Below are positions 6,875 to 14,803 of a stretch of 64,000 bases of DNA, in pieces. The translations under genes were made by a program, and so were the position numbers. The notes under the pieces are model-generated. The model saw only the letters and a program-made list of their open reading frames with translations. It did not search any database and had not been told where the DNA came from. Each line of letters opens with the position of its first letter. The stretch's first letter is position 1. This stretch comes from Ruminococcus sp. (GTDB lineage: Bacteria; Bacillota; Clostridia; Oscillospirales; Acutalibacteraceae). Location: assembly GCA_017416065.1 (NCBI GenBank), contig JAFQDM010000022.1:1-64000 (forward strand). Direction: 5' to 3'.

Positions 6875-7135
6875 TTACACAATTTTCCTGATACCAGTAT
6901 CAGATACAGCGGTAGTATTTGCCTTGAATTTGTTTGCATCAGGGTTGGCAAGATATTCTATGAGCAAATCAAGATTTATAAGCATTTTCTTTCCTGCCTG
7001 TACTCTCGGTAGCACTCCGGTCAGCGCAAGCTGTCTAATATGGTGTTCTGTTACAGCTGTGTTCTCGTCAACGGCTCGGATCTCTGCCGCCGCTTCTTTA
7101 ATGGTACGCATACGAGGTAGTGATATATTTTGCAT
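6875..7135 (-). CDS. Excisionase-like (MerR/Xis-type) DNA-binding protein
   Basis: The 86-aa protein has a helix-turn-helix of the excisionase type: MRTIKEAAAEIRAVD, then TEHHIRQLALTGVLPRVQAGKKMLINLDLLIEYL, in which the wing residues and final helix match the HTH_17 pattern. It is the second gene of the leftward early operon. It probably directs the integrase toward excision and may also act as a regulator. It ends 13 bases before the TTG start of the replisome organizer. Confidence 0.75.
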   Translation of the reverse strand: MQNISLPRMRTIKEAAAEIRAVDENTAVTEHHIRQLALTGVLPRVQAGKKMLINLDLLIEYLANPDANKFKANTTAVSDTGIRKIV

Positions 7136-7239
7136 CTAATCATTTCCTTTCTTTTTGACTTTACACAGTTTCACAAAAAGTATATATTACAATAAAGCTG
7201 TGTTTTGAGTGATTTTGAATTCAGCTCTGCCGCTCTGGT

Positions 7240-7267
7240 ATTGCCGTATCAGAGCGGCTTTTTATTT
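7240..7267 (+). repeat. Inverted repeat between the small HTH gene and the Xis-like gene
   Basis: GCCGCTCTG pairs with CAGAGCGGC around a 12-base loop, followed on the plus strand by TTTTTATTTT. No rightward gene ends here, so it may be a terminator against read-through, or a replication or regulatory site within the early operon. Confidence 0.4.
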
Positions 7268-7435
7268 TGCAAGGTTATCAATAACCTTGTTAATCTTCTC
7301 TTTTTCAACTGCTGAAAGCTCATGGCGAAGCATCCGTGTCATAGTAGGTTCGCTGATATTCATAGCGTTTGCGATTTCCCACAGGCGCACGCCCTTCTCC
7401 TTTGCGGCTGTTCTGATATCAATATTAGCCAACAT
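7262..7435 (-). CDS. Small HTH protein, first gene of the early operon
   Basis: The start at 7435 is favoured because AAAGGA lies 9 bases ahead; a longer frame to 7510 has no RBS. The 57-aa product contains a helix-turn-helix (KEKGVRLWEIANAMNISEPTMTRMLR) and a short C-terminal helix. It is expressed from the promoter divergent to the repressor gene, the place of cro-like or antirepressor genes in phages. Cro-like function is inference. Confidence 0.65.
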   Translation of the reverse strand: MLANIDIRTAAKEKGVRLWEIANAMNISEPTMTRMLRHELSAVEKEKINKVIDNLAK

Positions 7436-7516
7436 TTTATCAAGTCCTTTCATTTTTGTATTGACAAAATCATCATCAAGAGTTATTATACGGATGATGA
7501 CGATTGCCATAACTTA

Positions 7517-7558
7517 ATTGTAATTGTGACATCTACAAAAGTCAACGTTATTGTCACA
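7517..7558 (-). promoter_or_regulatory. Early promoter with repressor operator
   Basis: Minus strand TTGACT (7540-7545), 17-base spacer, TACAAT (7517-7522). TGTGACA (7525-7531) and TGTCACA (7552-7558) are inverted half-sites bracketing the -35, and the same TGTGACA recurs at 7613-7619 at the start of the repressor gene. This is the genetic switch of the element. Confidence 0.65.
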
Positions 7559-7609
7559 TTCAGTTGAATATTGTGCCACTCGCCACATAGCGCAAGGAGT
7601 GATAATTAT

Positions 7610-8428
7610 ATGTGTGACAATAACATTACTTTGAAAAGAATACGAAAATTAATAGATGATAGCAAAAAAACCAGAGAAGAAATAGCAAAAAGCGAAGAAC
7701 TGCAATGCGACACTTCCACCATCACCAAGCACTATAATGGTGACAGAAGTATAAGTTCTGAATACATAGTAAAGTACGCAAAGTACTTTCGTGTTTCGTC
7801 CGATTATTTACTTGGATTATCTGACATACCCACTATCGATGAAGATATAAACCGTGTTTATAAATATATCGGCTTGTCGGAAAAAGCTGTTGAAAATTTA
7901 AGGCTATATAACAGACTGAAACTATCCAGGGAAAAATGTGGCCATTTTTTTGCTAATAACGATAAGGCACGTGAAAGTAATTACTGTTATGAGATTGATA
8001 TTATCAGTTATTTTATAGAGCATTTGCATGAATTTGATATACTAACTCATCTTAATCAATTAGCTACAGTTAGTCTTGACAATACAAATAATTTTGAAAT
8101 AGAAGACGAGATATTAGATAACAACTACGAATTGTACCACAAAATTTATACCCACGGTACCGTTTTAATAGGATATAGTTATGTAGATTTTCTCGAACAA
8201 CTAATAGTGAGAGAGTTTAGCCGCATGGTAAATGATTTTAGAACAGACACAAATCCTTTCGAAGATGAACATATTATAAAATTTGGGGATAATAGCAAGC
8301 GTTCCTCCTTATTAACATTGGTTGAAAATGACGAAGAACTAACAAGGGACTACATAAACGGAAAGATTTCACTTGACGCCCCTGAAGAAGAAGGTGCAGA
8401 TGATGGCAACAATCCGAAAACGCAATAA
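7610..8428 (+). CDS. XRE-family repressor (cI-like)
   Basis: The start at 7610 is chosen for its RBS (AAGGAG) eight bases away; upstream in-frame codons lack one. The 272-aa protein has an N-terminal XRE domain (ITLKRIRKLIDDSKKTREEIAK...ITKHYNGDRSISSEYIVKYAKYFRVSSDYLLGLSD, residues about 6-70) and a long C-terminal region that I do not recognise and that shows no LexA-type Ser/Lys protease signature. It overlaps the integrase gene by 26 bases, so repressor and integrase are made together while the early operon is repressed. Confidence 0.8.
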   Translation: MCDNNITLKRIRKLIDDSKKTREEIAKSEELQCDTSTITKHYNGDRSISSEYIVKYAKYFRVSSDYLLGLSDIPTIDEDINRVYKYIGLSEKAVENLRLYNRLKLSREKCGHFFANNDKARESNYCYEIDIISYFIEHLHEFDILTHLNQLATVSLDNTNNFEIEDEILDNNYELYHKIYTHGTVLIGYSYVDFLEQLIVREFSRMVNDFRTDTNPFEDEHIIKFGDNSKRSSLLTLVENDEELTRDYINGKISLDAPEEEGADDGNNPKTQ

Positions 8429-9791
8429 CAGCTATGAAATAATTGTTTCCTGTGGTTATGATATCAATCACAAACAGATCTGCCGTAGGACAACATATAA
8501 ACCTGACCCAAATATGACCGCAAAGCAAATTGAAAAAGAAGTGCAGCGGCAAGCGGTATTGTTTGAGGAGCAATGTGCAAAAGGTCTTGTAATGGATGGT
8601 AAGATAAAGTTTGCTGACTTTGCCGCTGAGTGGTTCAAACATAAAAAGAATGACTTGCGGGCGAAAACATACGCCCGATACAGTGCTATGTTGCCTCGGA
8701 TCAATTCTGCAATAGGACATCTGAGGATTGATCGCATACAGCCTCAACATCTTCTAACATTCTATGAAAATCTTTCTGAAGGCGGCATAAGGCAGGATAC
8801 AAAATATAAATGCACCCTTGACCTCAACAAATGGCTTGAAGAAAACAACCTTACAAGAGCGGATTTCTCTCGCAAGTCAGGTGTTCCGGCAAGTTCGATA
8901 ACCTCAATTAAGCAAGGGCACAACTGTACATTTGCGACAGCTCAAAGCATTGCTAAAGGCTTAAGTTTGCCGCTACAAGATACTTTTATTCCCATTGATG
9001 TAAATAAGCCTTTATCATCAAAAACTGTGTTACATCACCACAGGCTTATATCTTCGATATTAAGTACAGCCGTAGAATGGGGTGCTTTATTTTCAAATCC
9101 TTGTGACCGCACAAAGCCGCCAAGAGTTGAAAAGAAAGAGCCAAAATATCTTGATGAAGAACAATCTGCAATTTTGCTTGATCTATTGGAATCAGAAAGT
9201 ATAGACTATAAAACTATGGTTCGTCTGCTACTGTTTACTGGATTAAGACGTGGTGAGCTGCTCGGACTTGAATGGTCCGATGTAGACTTTTACACCTGTA
9301 CTTTACAGATATGCCGCTCATCTCTTTATCTTCCAGACAAAGGAATATTTGAAGATGAAACAAAAAACACAACTTCAAATAGAGTTATTAAGCTATCGCA
9401 AACTGCTATAACTGACTTGAAAGCCTATAAAATATGGCAGTTAGAACAGCGGTTAAAGGTAGGCGACTGTTGGGTAAATAGCAATCGTATTTTTACAACC
9501 AACGAGGGACAGCCGCTCCACCCTGATACACTCTCAAGATGGTTTTCAAAGTTTATAAAATCACATAGTGATAAGCTTCCGCCTATTACTATTCATTCAT
9601 TAAGGCATACTAACGCAACGTTGCAGATCGCAGGCGGTGTACCTCTAACAACCGTTGCAAAACGATTAGGACATGCTGACACCGTAACGACAAGCAAAAT
9701 ATACGCTCATGCGATTAAGTCAGCTGATGAAGCTGCAGCGGAAACACTTGAGAACCTTCTTGCGCCAAACAAGAACCGAAATGCAGTATAA
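8403..9791 (+). CDS. int: Tyrosine integrase with an inserted helix-turn-helix domain
   Basis: Start at 8403 (or ATG at 8400) behind AAGAAGG. The 462-aa protein has an N-terminal arm-binding domain (residues 1-60), a SAM-like core-binding domain from about 68, and a catalytic domain with Arg in TGLRRGEL (282), HSLRHT and the nucleophile Tyr in LGHADTVTTSKIYAH. Between core-binding and catalytic parts (about 139-196) lies an extra XRE-like helix-turn-helix (WLEENNLTRADFSRKSGVPASSITSIKQG...), absent from lambda- or Tn916-type integrases. It would recombine the 47-bp att repeats at the tRNA gene about 180 bases downstream. Confidence 0.92.
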   Translation: MATIRKRNNSYEIIVSCGYDINHKQICRRTTYKPDPNMTAKQIEKEVQRQAVLFEEQCAKGLVMDGKIKFADFAAEWFKHKKNDLRAKTYARYSAMLPRINSAIGHLRIDRIQPQHLLTFYENLSEGGIRQDTKYKCTLDLNKWLEENNLTRADFSRKSGVPASSITSIKQGHNCTFATAQSIAKGLSLPLQDTFIPIDVNKPLSSKTVLHHHRLISSILSTAVEWGALFSNPCDRTKPPRVEKKEPKYLDEEQSAILLDLLESESIDYKTMVRLLLFTGLRRGELLGLEWSDVDFYTCTLQICRSSLYLPDKGIFEDETKNTTSNRVIKLSQTAITDLKAYKIWQLEQRLKVGDCWVNSNRIFTTNEGQPLHPDTLSRWFSKFIKSHSDKLPPITIHSLRHTNATLQIAGGVPLTTVAKRLGHADTVTTSKIYAHAIKSADEAAAETLENLLAPNKNRNAV

Positions 9792-9797
9792 AAAAAC

Positions 9798-9836
9798 AAG
9801 GCTATACACGTCCTTAACTTAGATGTGTATAGCCTT
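9798..9836 (+). terminator. Terminator of the repressor-integrase unit
   Basis: Perfect 12-bp stem AAGGCTATACAC/GTGTATAGCCTT with a 15-base loop, then TATATTTTTG. Confidence 0.75.
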
Positions 9837-9886
9837 TATATTTTTGTAATTTAGCGTAATTTCAAATGGATTTTAATAGTGATAAA

Positions 9887-9903
9887 TGGCAAATAAATGG
9901 CAA
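9887..9903 (+). repeat. Integrase arm-type site, right end
   Basis: Same 17 bp as 2186-2202, in the same orientation, 67 bp inside attR. Confidence 0.5.
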
Positions 9904-9927
9904 TTCGCCGTTTTTGAGTTCTATATA

Positions 9928-9964
9928 CAAAAAGAAAAGCGGCACAAACATAGTGTTTATGCCG
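9928..9964 (-). terminator. Element-borne replacement terminator for tRNA-fMet
   Basis: Minus strand CGGCATAAAC/GTTTGTGCCG, 10 bp with one G-T pair, then CTTTTCTTTTTG. It lies just beyond the tRNA 3' end, inside the element, in the position of the displaced original terminator (1990-2011). Confidence 0.7.
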
Positions 9965-9969
9965 TTCTC

Positions 9970-10049
<80 letters not shown>

Positions 10050-10193
10050 ATATATAGTTGTGTGCTGTTGTCAGCGTATTGTATTTTATCATTCTTTTTT
10101 CTGTTTGTCAAGGGTTTTGCCGTTGTATTTTATATTTATTTTTCTTTTCTGCAAATTAATAACAATTGTGATTCATCTGCATACTATATTATA

Positions 10194-10221
10194 TTGCATT
10201 TTTTCTCATTTATGATATAAT
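10194..10221 (+). promoter_or_regulatory. metG promoter
   Basis: TTGCAT, 16-base spacer, TATAAT, 39 bases before the metG ATG. No T-box or SAM riboswitch is visible in the 210 bases upstream. Confidence 0.6.
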
Positions 10222-10260
10222 TATTTATTAATGAAAAAATTTTACCAAGGAGTGACGATT

Positions 10261-12210
10261 ATGTGTGAGAAAAAGCCATTTTACATCACAACACCAATCT
10301 ATTATCCCTCAGGAAATCCACATATAGGCCACTGCTATACAACAGTAGCCTGCGATTCTATTGCAAGATACAAGCGAATGCAGGGCTATGACGTAATGTT
10401 CCTCACAGGTACTGACGAACACGGTCAGAAGATCGAAGAGAAAGCACGCGACAAGGGTATTACTCCCAAGCAATACGTTGACGAGATCGTTGAGATCTTT
10501 AAAAAGCTTTGGGATTATATGAACATAAGCTACGACAGATACATCCGCACCACAGACGACTACCACGTTGAATCTGTGCAGAAGATCTTCAAGGCTCTTT
10601 ACGACAAAGGCTACATCTACAAGGGCGAGTACTCAGGCAAATACTGTACTCCCTGCGAGAGCTTCTGGACGGAAAGCCAGCTTGTAGACGGCAAATGCCC
10701 CGAGTGCGGCAGAGAGGTTATTGAAGCTAAGGAGGAGGCTTACTTCTTCAGAATGTCTGACTTTGCACAGAGGATCGAAGAGCTCCTGACAGAGACAGAC
10801 TTCCTCCGCCCCAAGACCCGCGCAGTTGAGCTTGTGAACAACTTCATAAAGCCCGGCCTTGAGGACCTCTGCGTTTCCCGTACAAGCTTTACCTGGGGTG
10901 TTCCCGTTACCTTTGACGAGAAGCATGTGGTTTACGTCTGGATAGACGCACTCTCAAACTACATCACAGCCCTGGGCTATGAGAACAATGCATATTCCGA
11001 TTACGATAAATACTGGCCTGCAGATACCCATATGGTTGCAAAGGACATCATGCGCTTCCACGCAATCATCTGGCCTGCAATGCTTATGGCACTGGAGCTT
11101 CCCCTGCCAAAGCACCTGGCAGTTCACGGCTGGATCACCTTTAACGGTCAGAAAATGAGCAAATCCCTGGGCAACGTGGTCGATCCCTTTGTTCTGGGCG
11201 AGCGCTACGGCGCAGACGCCATCCGCTACCATATTCTCAGAGAAATGGCTCTGGGTGCAGACAGCTCCTTCTCCAACGAGATCATGATCAACCGCATCAA
11301 CTCCGACCTTGCAAACGGACTGGGCAACCTTGTTTCCCGTACCGTTGCAATGATAGACAAATACTTCGGCGGCACTCTGCCCTGCGAGCGTGAAGCAGGA
11401 GAGTTTGACGAGGACCTGAAGGCTGTTGCCCTCTCTCTTAAAGCTAACGTTGACGAATATATCGAGAAAACTCAGATTAACAACGCTTTGGCAGAAATCT
11501 TCAAGGTTGTTTCCCGTGCAAACAAGTACATTGATGAAACTACCCCCTGGGTGCTGGGCAAGGACGAAACAAAGAAGGCTCGTCTTGCAACCGTGCTCTA
11601 CAACCTCCTGGAGTCCGTCCGTATTGCCACAACTCTGCTCTCTGCATTTATGCCCACAACCATGCCCAAGGTTTTTGAGCAGATAGGTGCTGTGGACTAC
11701 GCTACCTACGAAAACACAGACAAGTGGAACGTACTCCCCGCAGACGTGACCGTTGTACGCGGCGAGGTGCTCTTCCCCAGAATTGACGTTGAGAAAGAGA
11801 TAGAAGAGCTCAATGCCATCATTCAGAAAAACGTTGAGAAGGCTCAGGCCGCAGAAAACAAAGAGAAGGTTGACTACACGGGCATTGCAAAGATAGGCAT
11901 CGAGGACTTCCAGAAGGTTGACCTTAGAGTTGCTCAGATCACAGCCTGCGAGCCTGTAAAGAAAGCAAAGAAGCTCCTCAGGCTCACCCTCAACGACGGC
12001 TCAGGCGAAGACCGCACCGTTGCCTCCGGCATTGCTCTTTACTACAAGCCCCAGGAGCTTGTGGGCAAAAAGGTAATCCTTGTGCAGAACTTGAAGCCTG
12101 CCACCCTTTGCGGTGTGGAGAGCCACGGTATGATCCTTGCAGCAGACACAGCTGACAAAGTTCAGGTCATCTTTGTTGACGGTATAGACAACGGCGCAAA
12201 GATCCACTGA
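10261..12210 (+). CDS. metG: Methionyl-tRNA synthetase
   Basis: A 649-aa cytosolic enzyme that charges tRNA-Met and tRNA-fMet with methionine using ATP. It shows the class I HIGH motif (21-24), KMSKS (about 298-302) and a zinc knuckle of two Cys pairs (CTPC and CPEC) near residue 130-150. The C-terminal 105 residues (FQKVDLRVAQITACEPVKKAKKLLRL...) are the OB-fold tRNA-binding/dimerization domain, as in Bacillus MetG. The ATG at 10261 is preceded by AAGGAG at 7 bases; an upstream ATG at 10231 has none. The tatD gene follows after 12 bases, the common Gram-positive metG-tatD order. Confidence 0.97.
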   Translation: MCEKKPFYITTPIYYPSGNPHIGHCYTTVACDSIARYKRMQGYDVMFLTGTDEHGQKIEEKARDKGITPKQYVDEIVEIFKKLWDYMNISYDRYIRTTDDYHVESVQKIFKALYDKGYIYKGEYSGKYCTPCESFWTESQLVDGKCPECGREVIEAKEEAYFFRMSDFAQRIEELLTETDFLRPKTRAVELVNNFIKPGLEDLCVSRTSFTWGVPVTFDEKHVVYVWIDALSNYITALGYENNAYSDYDKYWPADTHMVAKDIMRFHAIIWPAMLMALELPLPKHLAVHGWITFNGQKMSKSLGNVVDPFVLGERYGADAIRYHILREMALGADSSFSNEIMINRINSDLANGLGNLVSRTVAMIDKYFGGTLPCEREAGEFDEDLKAVALSLKANVDEYIEKTQINNALAEIFKVVSRANKYIDETTPWVLGKDETKKARLATVLYNLLESVRIATTLLSAFMPTTMPKVFEQIGAVDYATYENTDKWNVLPADVTVVRGEVLFPRIDVEKEIEELNAIIQKNVEKAQAAENKEKVDYTGIAKIGIEDFQKVDLRVAQITACEPVKKAKKLLRLTLNDGSGEDRTVASGIALYYKPQELVGKKVILVQNLKPATLCGVESHGMILAADTADKVQVIFVDGIDNGAKIH

Positions 12211-12222
12211 TAACACAGACCT

Positions 12223-12996
12223 ATGAGTGAATTTTATAATATTTTTGATGCTCACGCCCACTACGACGACAGCAAGTTTGCTGACGACAGAGAAGCGGTG
12301 CTGAAAGCTATGGAGGAAAACGGAGTTTGCGCTATTGTGAACGCGTCCGTTGATATTCCCACGGCGCACACCGTTCTGGACTTCACCAAACAGCACTCCA
12401 TAGTCTATGGTGCGGTGGGCATTCACCCGGAAAACATCGAGGGGCTGCCCGACGATTACCTTTCTCAGCTTACAGAGCTCTACACAGAAAACAAAAAGAT
12501 CGTTGCCATTGGCGAGATAGGCCTTGACTACTACTGGGACATTCCCAAGGAGCCTCAGCAGAAGATCTTTAGGGAACAGCTCTCGCTTGTGAACGAGCTG
12601 GATGCTCCCGTGGTGATCCACGACAGAGAAGCTCACGGCGATACCCTGGATTTCCTGAAGAAATACAGGCCCAAGAACGCACTTCTGCACTGCTACTCAG
12701 GCTCTGCGGAATTCCTCAAAGAGATACTGCGGCTTGACTGCTGTATAAGCCTTGGGGGAACCGTCACCTTCAAGAACGCAAGGCATTCCGTGGAGGTGGC
12801 GCAGGCTGTGCCTCTTGACAGACTTCTGCTGGAGACGGATGCTCCCTATTTGTCCCCGGTGCCCTTTAGGGGCAAGCGCAATCAAAGCGACTACATCATC
12901 TATACCGCTACAAAGATTGCAGAGATCAGAGGTATGAGCGTGCAGGAGATACTTGACATCACGGCACAAAACGCAAAAAGATTCTACAGAATTTAA
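12223..12996 (+). CDS. tatD: TatD family metal-dependent hydrolase/DNase
   Basis: A 257-aa TIM-barrel amidohydrolase-like protein. Metal ligands are visible in FDAHAHYDD (residues about 8-16), the conserved Glu in AIGEIGLDYYW, His in VIHDREAH and LHCYSGS, and Asp in LETDAPYLSP. Family members act as 3'-5' exonucleases or broad metal-dependent deoxyribonucleases. It follows metG closely with only a weak RBS, so translation may depend on the upstream gene, and is followed by a strong terminator. Confidence 0.92.
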   Translation: MSEFYNIFDAHAHYDDSKFADDREAVLKAMEENGVCAIVNASVDIPTAHTVLDFTKQHSIVYGAVGIHPENIEGLPDDYLSQLTELYTENKKIVAIGEIGLDYYWDIPKEPQQKIFREQLSLVNELDAPVVIHDREAHGDTLDFLKKYRPKNALLHCYSGSAEFLKEILRLDCCISLGGTVTFKNARHSVEVAQAVPLDRLLLETDAPYLSPVPFRGKRNQSDYIIYTATKIAEIRGMSVQEILDITAQNAKRFYRI

Positions 12997-13014
12997 TATT
13001 GCAGATAAAATAAT

Positions 13015-13058
13015 AAGCAGGAGCTACGATTCACCATAGCTCCTGCTTGTTGTTTTTT
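13015..13058 (+). terminator. Terminator of metG-tatD
   Basis: Perfect stem AAGCAGGAGCTA/TAGCTCCTGCTT followed by GTTGTTTTTT. Confidence 0.85.
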
Positions 13059-13070
13059 ACCTGAAAGCCG

Positions 13071-14450
13071 TTACTCTGAGGTTATGCCGGCAATGCGCTT
13101 CTGTATGGCTGTAACGTCCTTAACATTGCGAACTCCGTCACGGTTATAATCAGAGATAAACACCTTTTTCTCCGGGTTGTTAAAGTATTCCGTGATGTTG
13201 TCATCCTTGCGGAATTTCTGAAGCCCTGCAAGGCATTTCTGCATATATGTGGCATCCTGGATAGTCAGGTTGTAGTCTTCGTTATTGTCGCCCATACGGT
13301 AGCGGTAATTTATACTTTTATAAATATTTGACTTGCCCTCAAGCTCTAACTGAGGCACCTCCAAAAAGTCATGGAACTCCCCTGTTTCAAAGATATATAT
13401 TCCGTAGCCGTAGGTAAAGGGCAGACCCTTGTAGTTCTGCTCAAGAACCATATCGTTCACAATGTGAGCCGTTTGCACATCGTCCTCCTCATTTTCGCTT
13501 TGAGCAGGGAACTGATAAATCAGTGCATACTCGGGAATTTCGTTACCGTTTTCATCCTCCGTGTAATGCACGTACTTCTCTGAATACAAGAACTCTCTGC
13601 CCTTTGTATAGGGATATTTTTCTGCAAGGGCAGGCAAGATTATTTCTTCAAACTCCCATTCTCCGCGTTTATCAAGCTCGGTAGAATATGAGCCCCCTGC
13701 CGCCTGTGCGATCTGCTCGTCAGTCAGGATGCCCGCCTCGTAAAGCTCATAAGCCGCAAAAACTAAGCCTTCGCCGTTCATAGCATAAAGTCCCGTGGGA
13801 TTTTCCTCAGGGCCATAAGGCTCACTTGCATGGTAAATATAGTCACCGATCATACCTTTAACAACTATAGTGGGAACGTCTGCACCCACATCAAAGAGCT
13901 TAGCACGGAAAAAGGTATACTCATCAACCGTGCCCAGGGGATAACACTTAATGCCGAGCTCGTCAGTCGTTGCAGTGTTTTTGTACCTTAAGAAAGCTTC
14001 AGAACAAGCTTCTGTTAAACTTTGGTGAATACAGCTGATACCATAGAAGTCATTCAGAAAATCAAGGTTTGTAACGATCTCTGCGTCAACCGCCTCTTCC
14101 AGAGTACGGATAGCATTATCCGTGTAAACGTACACACCCATATCGTAAGGAAAATGGTGATCAGAAACCGTTATATCATAGCCCAGAAGGGTTCTGTCTA
14201 CCCTGCCGTGGTCCTTCCATTTCCAGGAATCTGCAGAGAAGACCACCACATCCTCAGCGGTGTAAACATCCTCAATGCTGACTTCCTTTACGTCATCAAT
14301 ATGCATAGGCACCTTGCCTGTGCAATAAGCAGTAAAGGCGGCTTCCAGCTCATCATTAAGGCTTGCATCCTTTGCAAAGCAGGGAAGCATCACACTCAAC
14401 ATAAGAATGATGGTGAGTAATACGCAGAATAGTTTGTTAAAAGCTTTCAT
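13071..14450 (-). CDS. Secreted dockerin protein of unknown function
   Basis: The 459-aa protein starts with a signal peptide (KLFCVLLTIILMLSVMLPCFA, cleavage near residue 26). The middle 350 residues are acidic and aromatic-rich with no fold I recognise. Residues about 385-459 hold two dockerin-type calcium loops: GDNNEDYNLTIQDATYMQKCLAGL and SDYNRDGVRNVKDVTAIQKRIAGI, separated by an unusually long linker (about 23 residues). In ruminococci, dockerins attach proteins to cohesin-bearing scaffoldins on the cell surface. No cohesin or glycoside hydrolase domain is visible, so this is probably a non-catalytic or uncharacterised cellulosome-type component. Confidence 0.85.
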   Translation of the reverse strand: MKAFNKLFCVLLTIILMLSVMLPCFAKDASLNDELEAAFTAYCTGKVPMHIDDVKEVSIEDVYTAEDVVVFSADSWKWKDHGRVDRTLLGYDITVSDHHFPYDMGVYVYTDNAIRTLEEAVDAEIVTNLDFLNDFYGISCIHQSLTEACSEAFLRYKNTATTDELGIKCYPLGTVDEYTFFRAKLFDVGADVPTIVVKGMIGDYIYHASEPYGPEENPTGLYAMNGEGLVFAAYELYEAGILTDEQIAQAAGGSYSTELDKRGEWEFEEIILPALAEKYPYTKGREFLYSEKYVHYTEDENGNEIPEYALIYQFPAQSENEEDDVQTAHIVNDMVLEQNYKGLPFTYGYGIYIFETGEFHDFLEVPQLELEGKSNIYKSINYRYRMGDNNEDYNLTIQDATYMQKCLAGLQKFRKDDNITEYFNNPEKKVFISDYNRDGVRNVKDVTAIQKRIAGITSE

Positions 14451-14580
14451 AGCAGATCCTCCTTTATATTATCATAAATATCGCTGTGTGTTTTCGCACA
14501 TATTCGACAACCATATTATAGCATTAACCATACTACTGTGTCAATATCATTGAAATACTTTCTCCGCCGTATAATTACAA

Positions 14581-14621
14581 AAAAACACCCGAAAAAGAAC
14601 AAGAAAATTCTTCTTCGGGTG
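14581..14621 (-). terminator. Terminator of the ubiquitin-domain operon
   Basis: Minus strand CACCCGAAGAAGAA pairs, with mismatches, with TTGTTCTTTTTCGGGTG, followed by a T run (14585-14579). It ends the two-gene unit before the dockerin gene. Only AT-rich spacer lies at 14451-14580. Confidence 0.7.
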
Positions 14622-14652
14622 GTTTCGTCTGTCAATTGCCGTATTAAACAAA

Positions 14653-14793
14653 TCAGAGGATCTCTGTCTCGTCAGAATCTATTGTGGTAGCAGCCACATC
14701 GGGATTAGGCTCCGCAGTGCCGCTTGCAACTACAACGTCGGGCTTTTTGAAGAGAAAAATATTGATCTCTGCTGTTTCGTAATTCTTTTTCAT
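14653..14793 (-). CDS. 46-aa peptide encoded directly after the ubiquitin-domain gene
   Basis: ATG at 14793 lies 8 bases after AAGGAG and only 10 bases after the stop of the ubiquitin gene; a longer in-frame start overlaps that gene and has no RBS. The peptide begins MKKNYETAEINIFLFKKPDV, has VVVASG in the middle and ends in a Pro/Asp/Thr-rich acidic tail (TIDSDETEIL). Short clostridial peptides with a similar MKK-Y-P-E-I-x-x-F...D-V-I-x-x-SG layout occur near surface-protein genes, from memory, but I know of no defined function. No signal peptide or TM helix is seen. A precursor-peptide role is speculative. Confidence 0.75.
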   Translation of the reverse strand: MKKNYETAEINIFLFKKPDVVVASGTAEPNPDVAATTIDSDETEIL

Positions 14794-14803
14794 AGCTGTC
14801 TCC

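Noticed and set aside
7240..7267. Terminator of the small HTH gene on the minus strand.
   Set aside because: The minus strand has no T-run after the stem; the T-run is on the plus side.
10050..10260. Riboswitch upstream of metG.
   Set aside because: The AT-rich stretch shows only the promoter; no S-box or T-box core sequence is visible.
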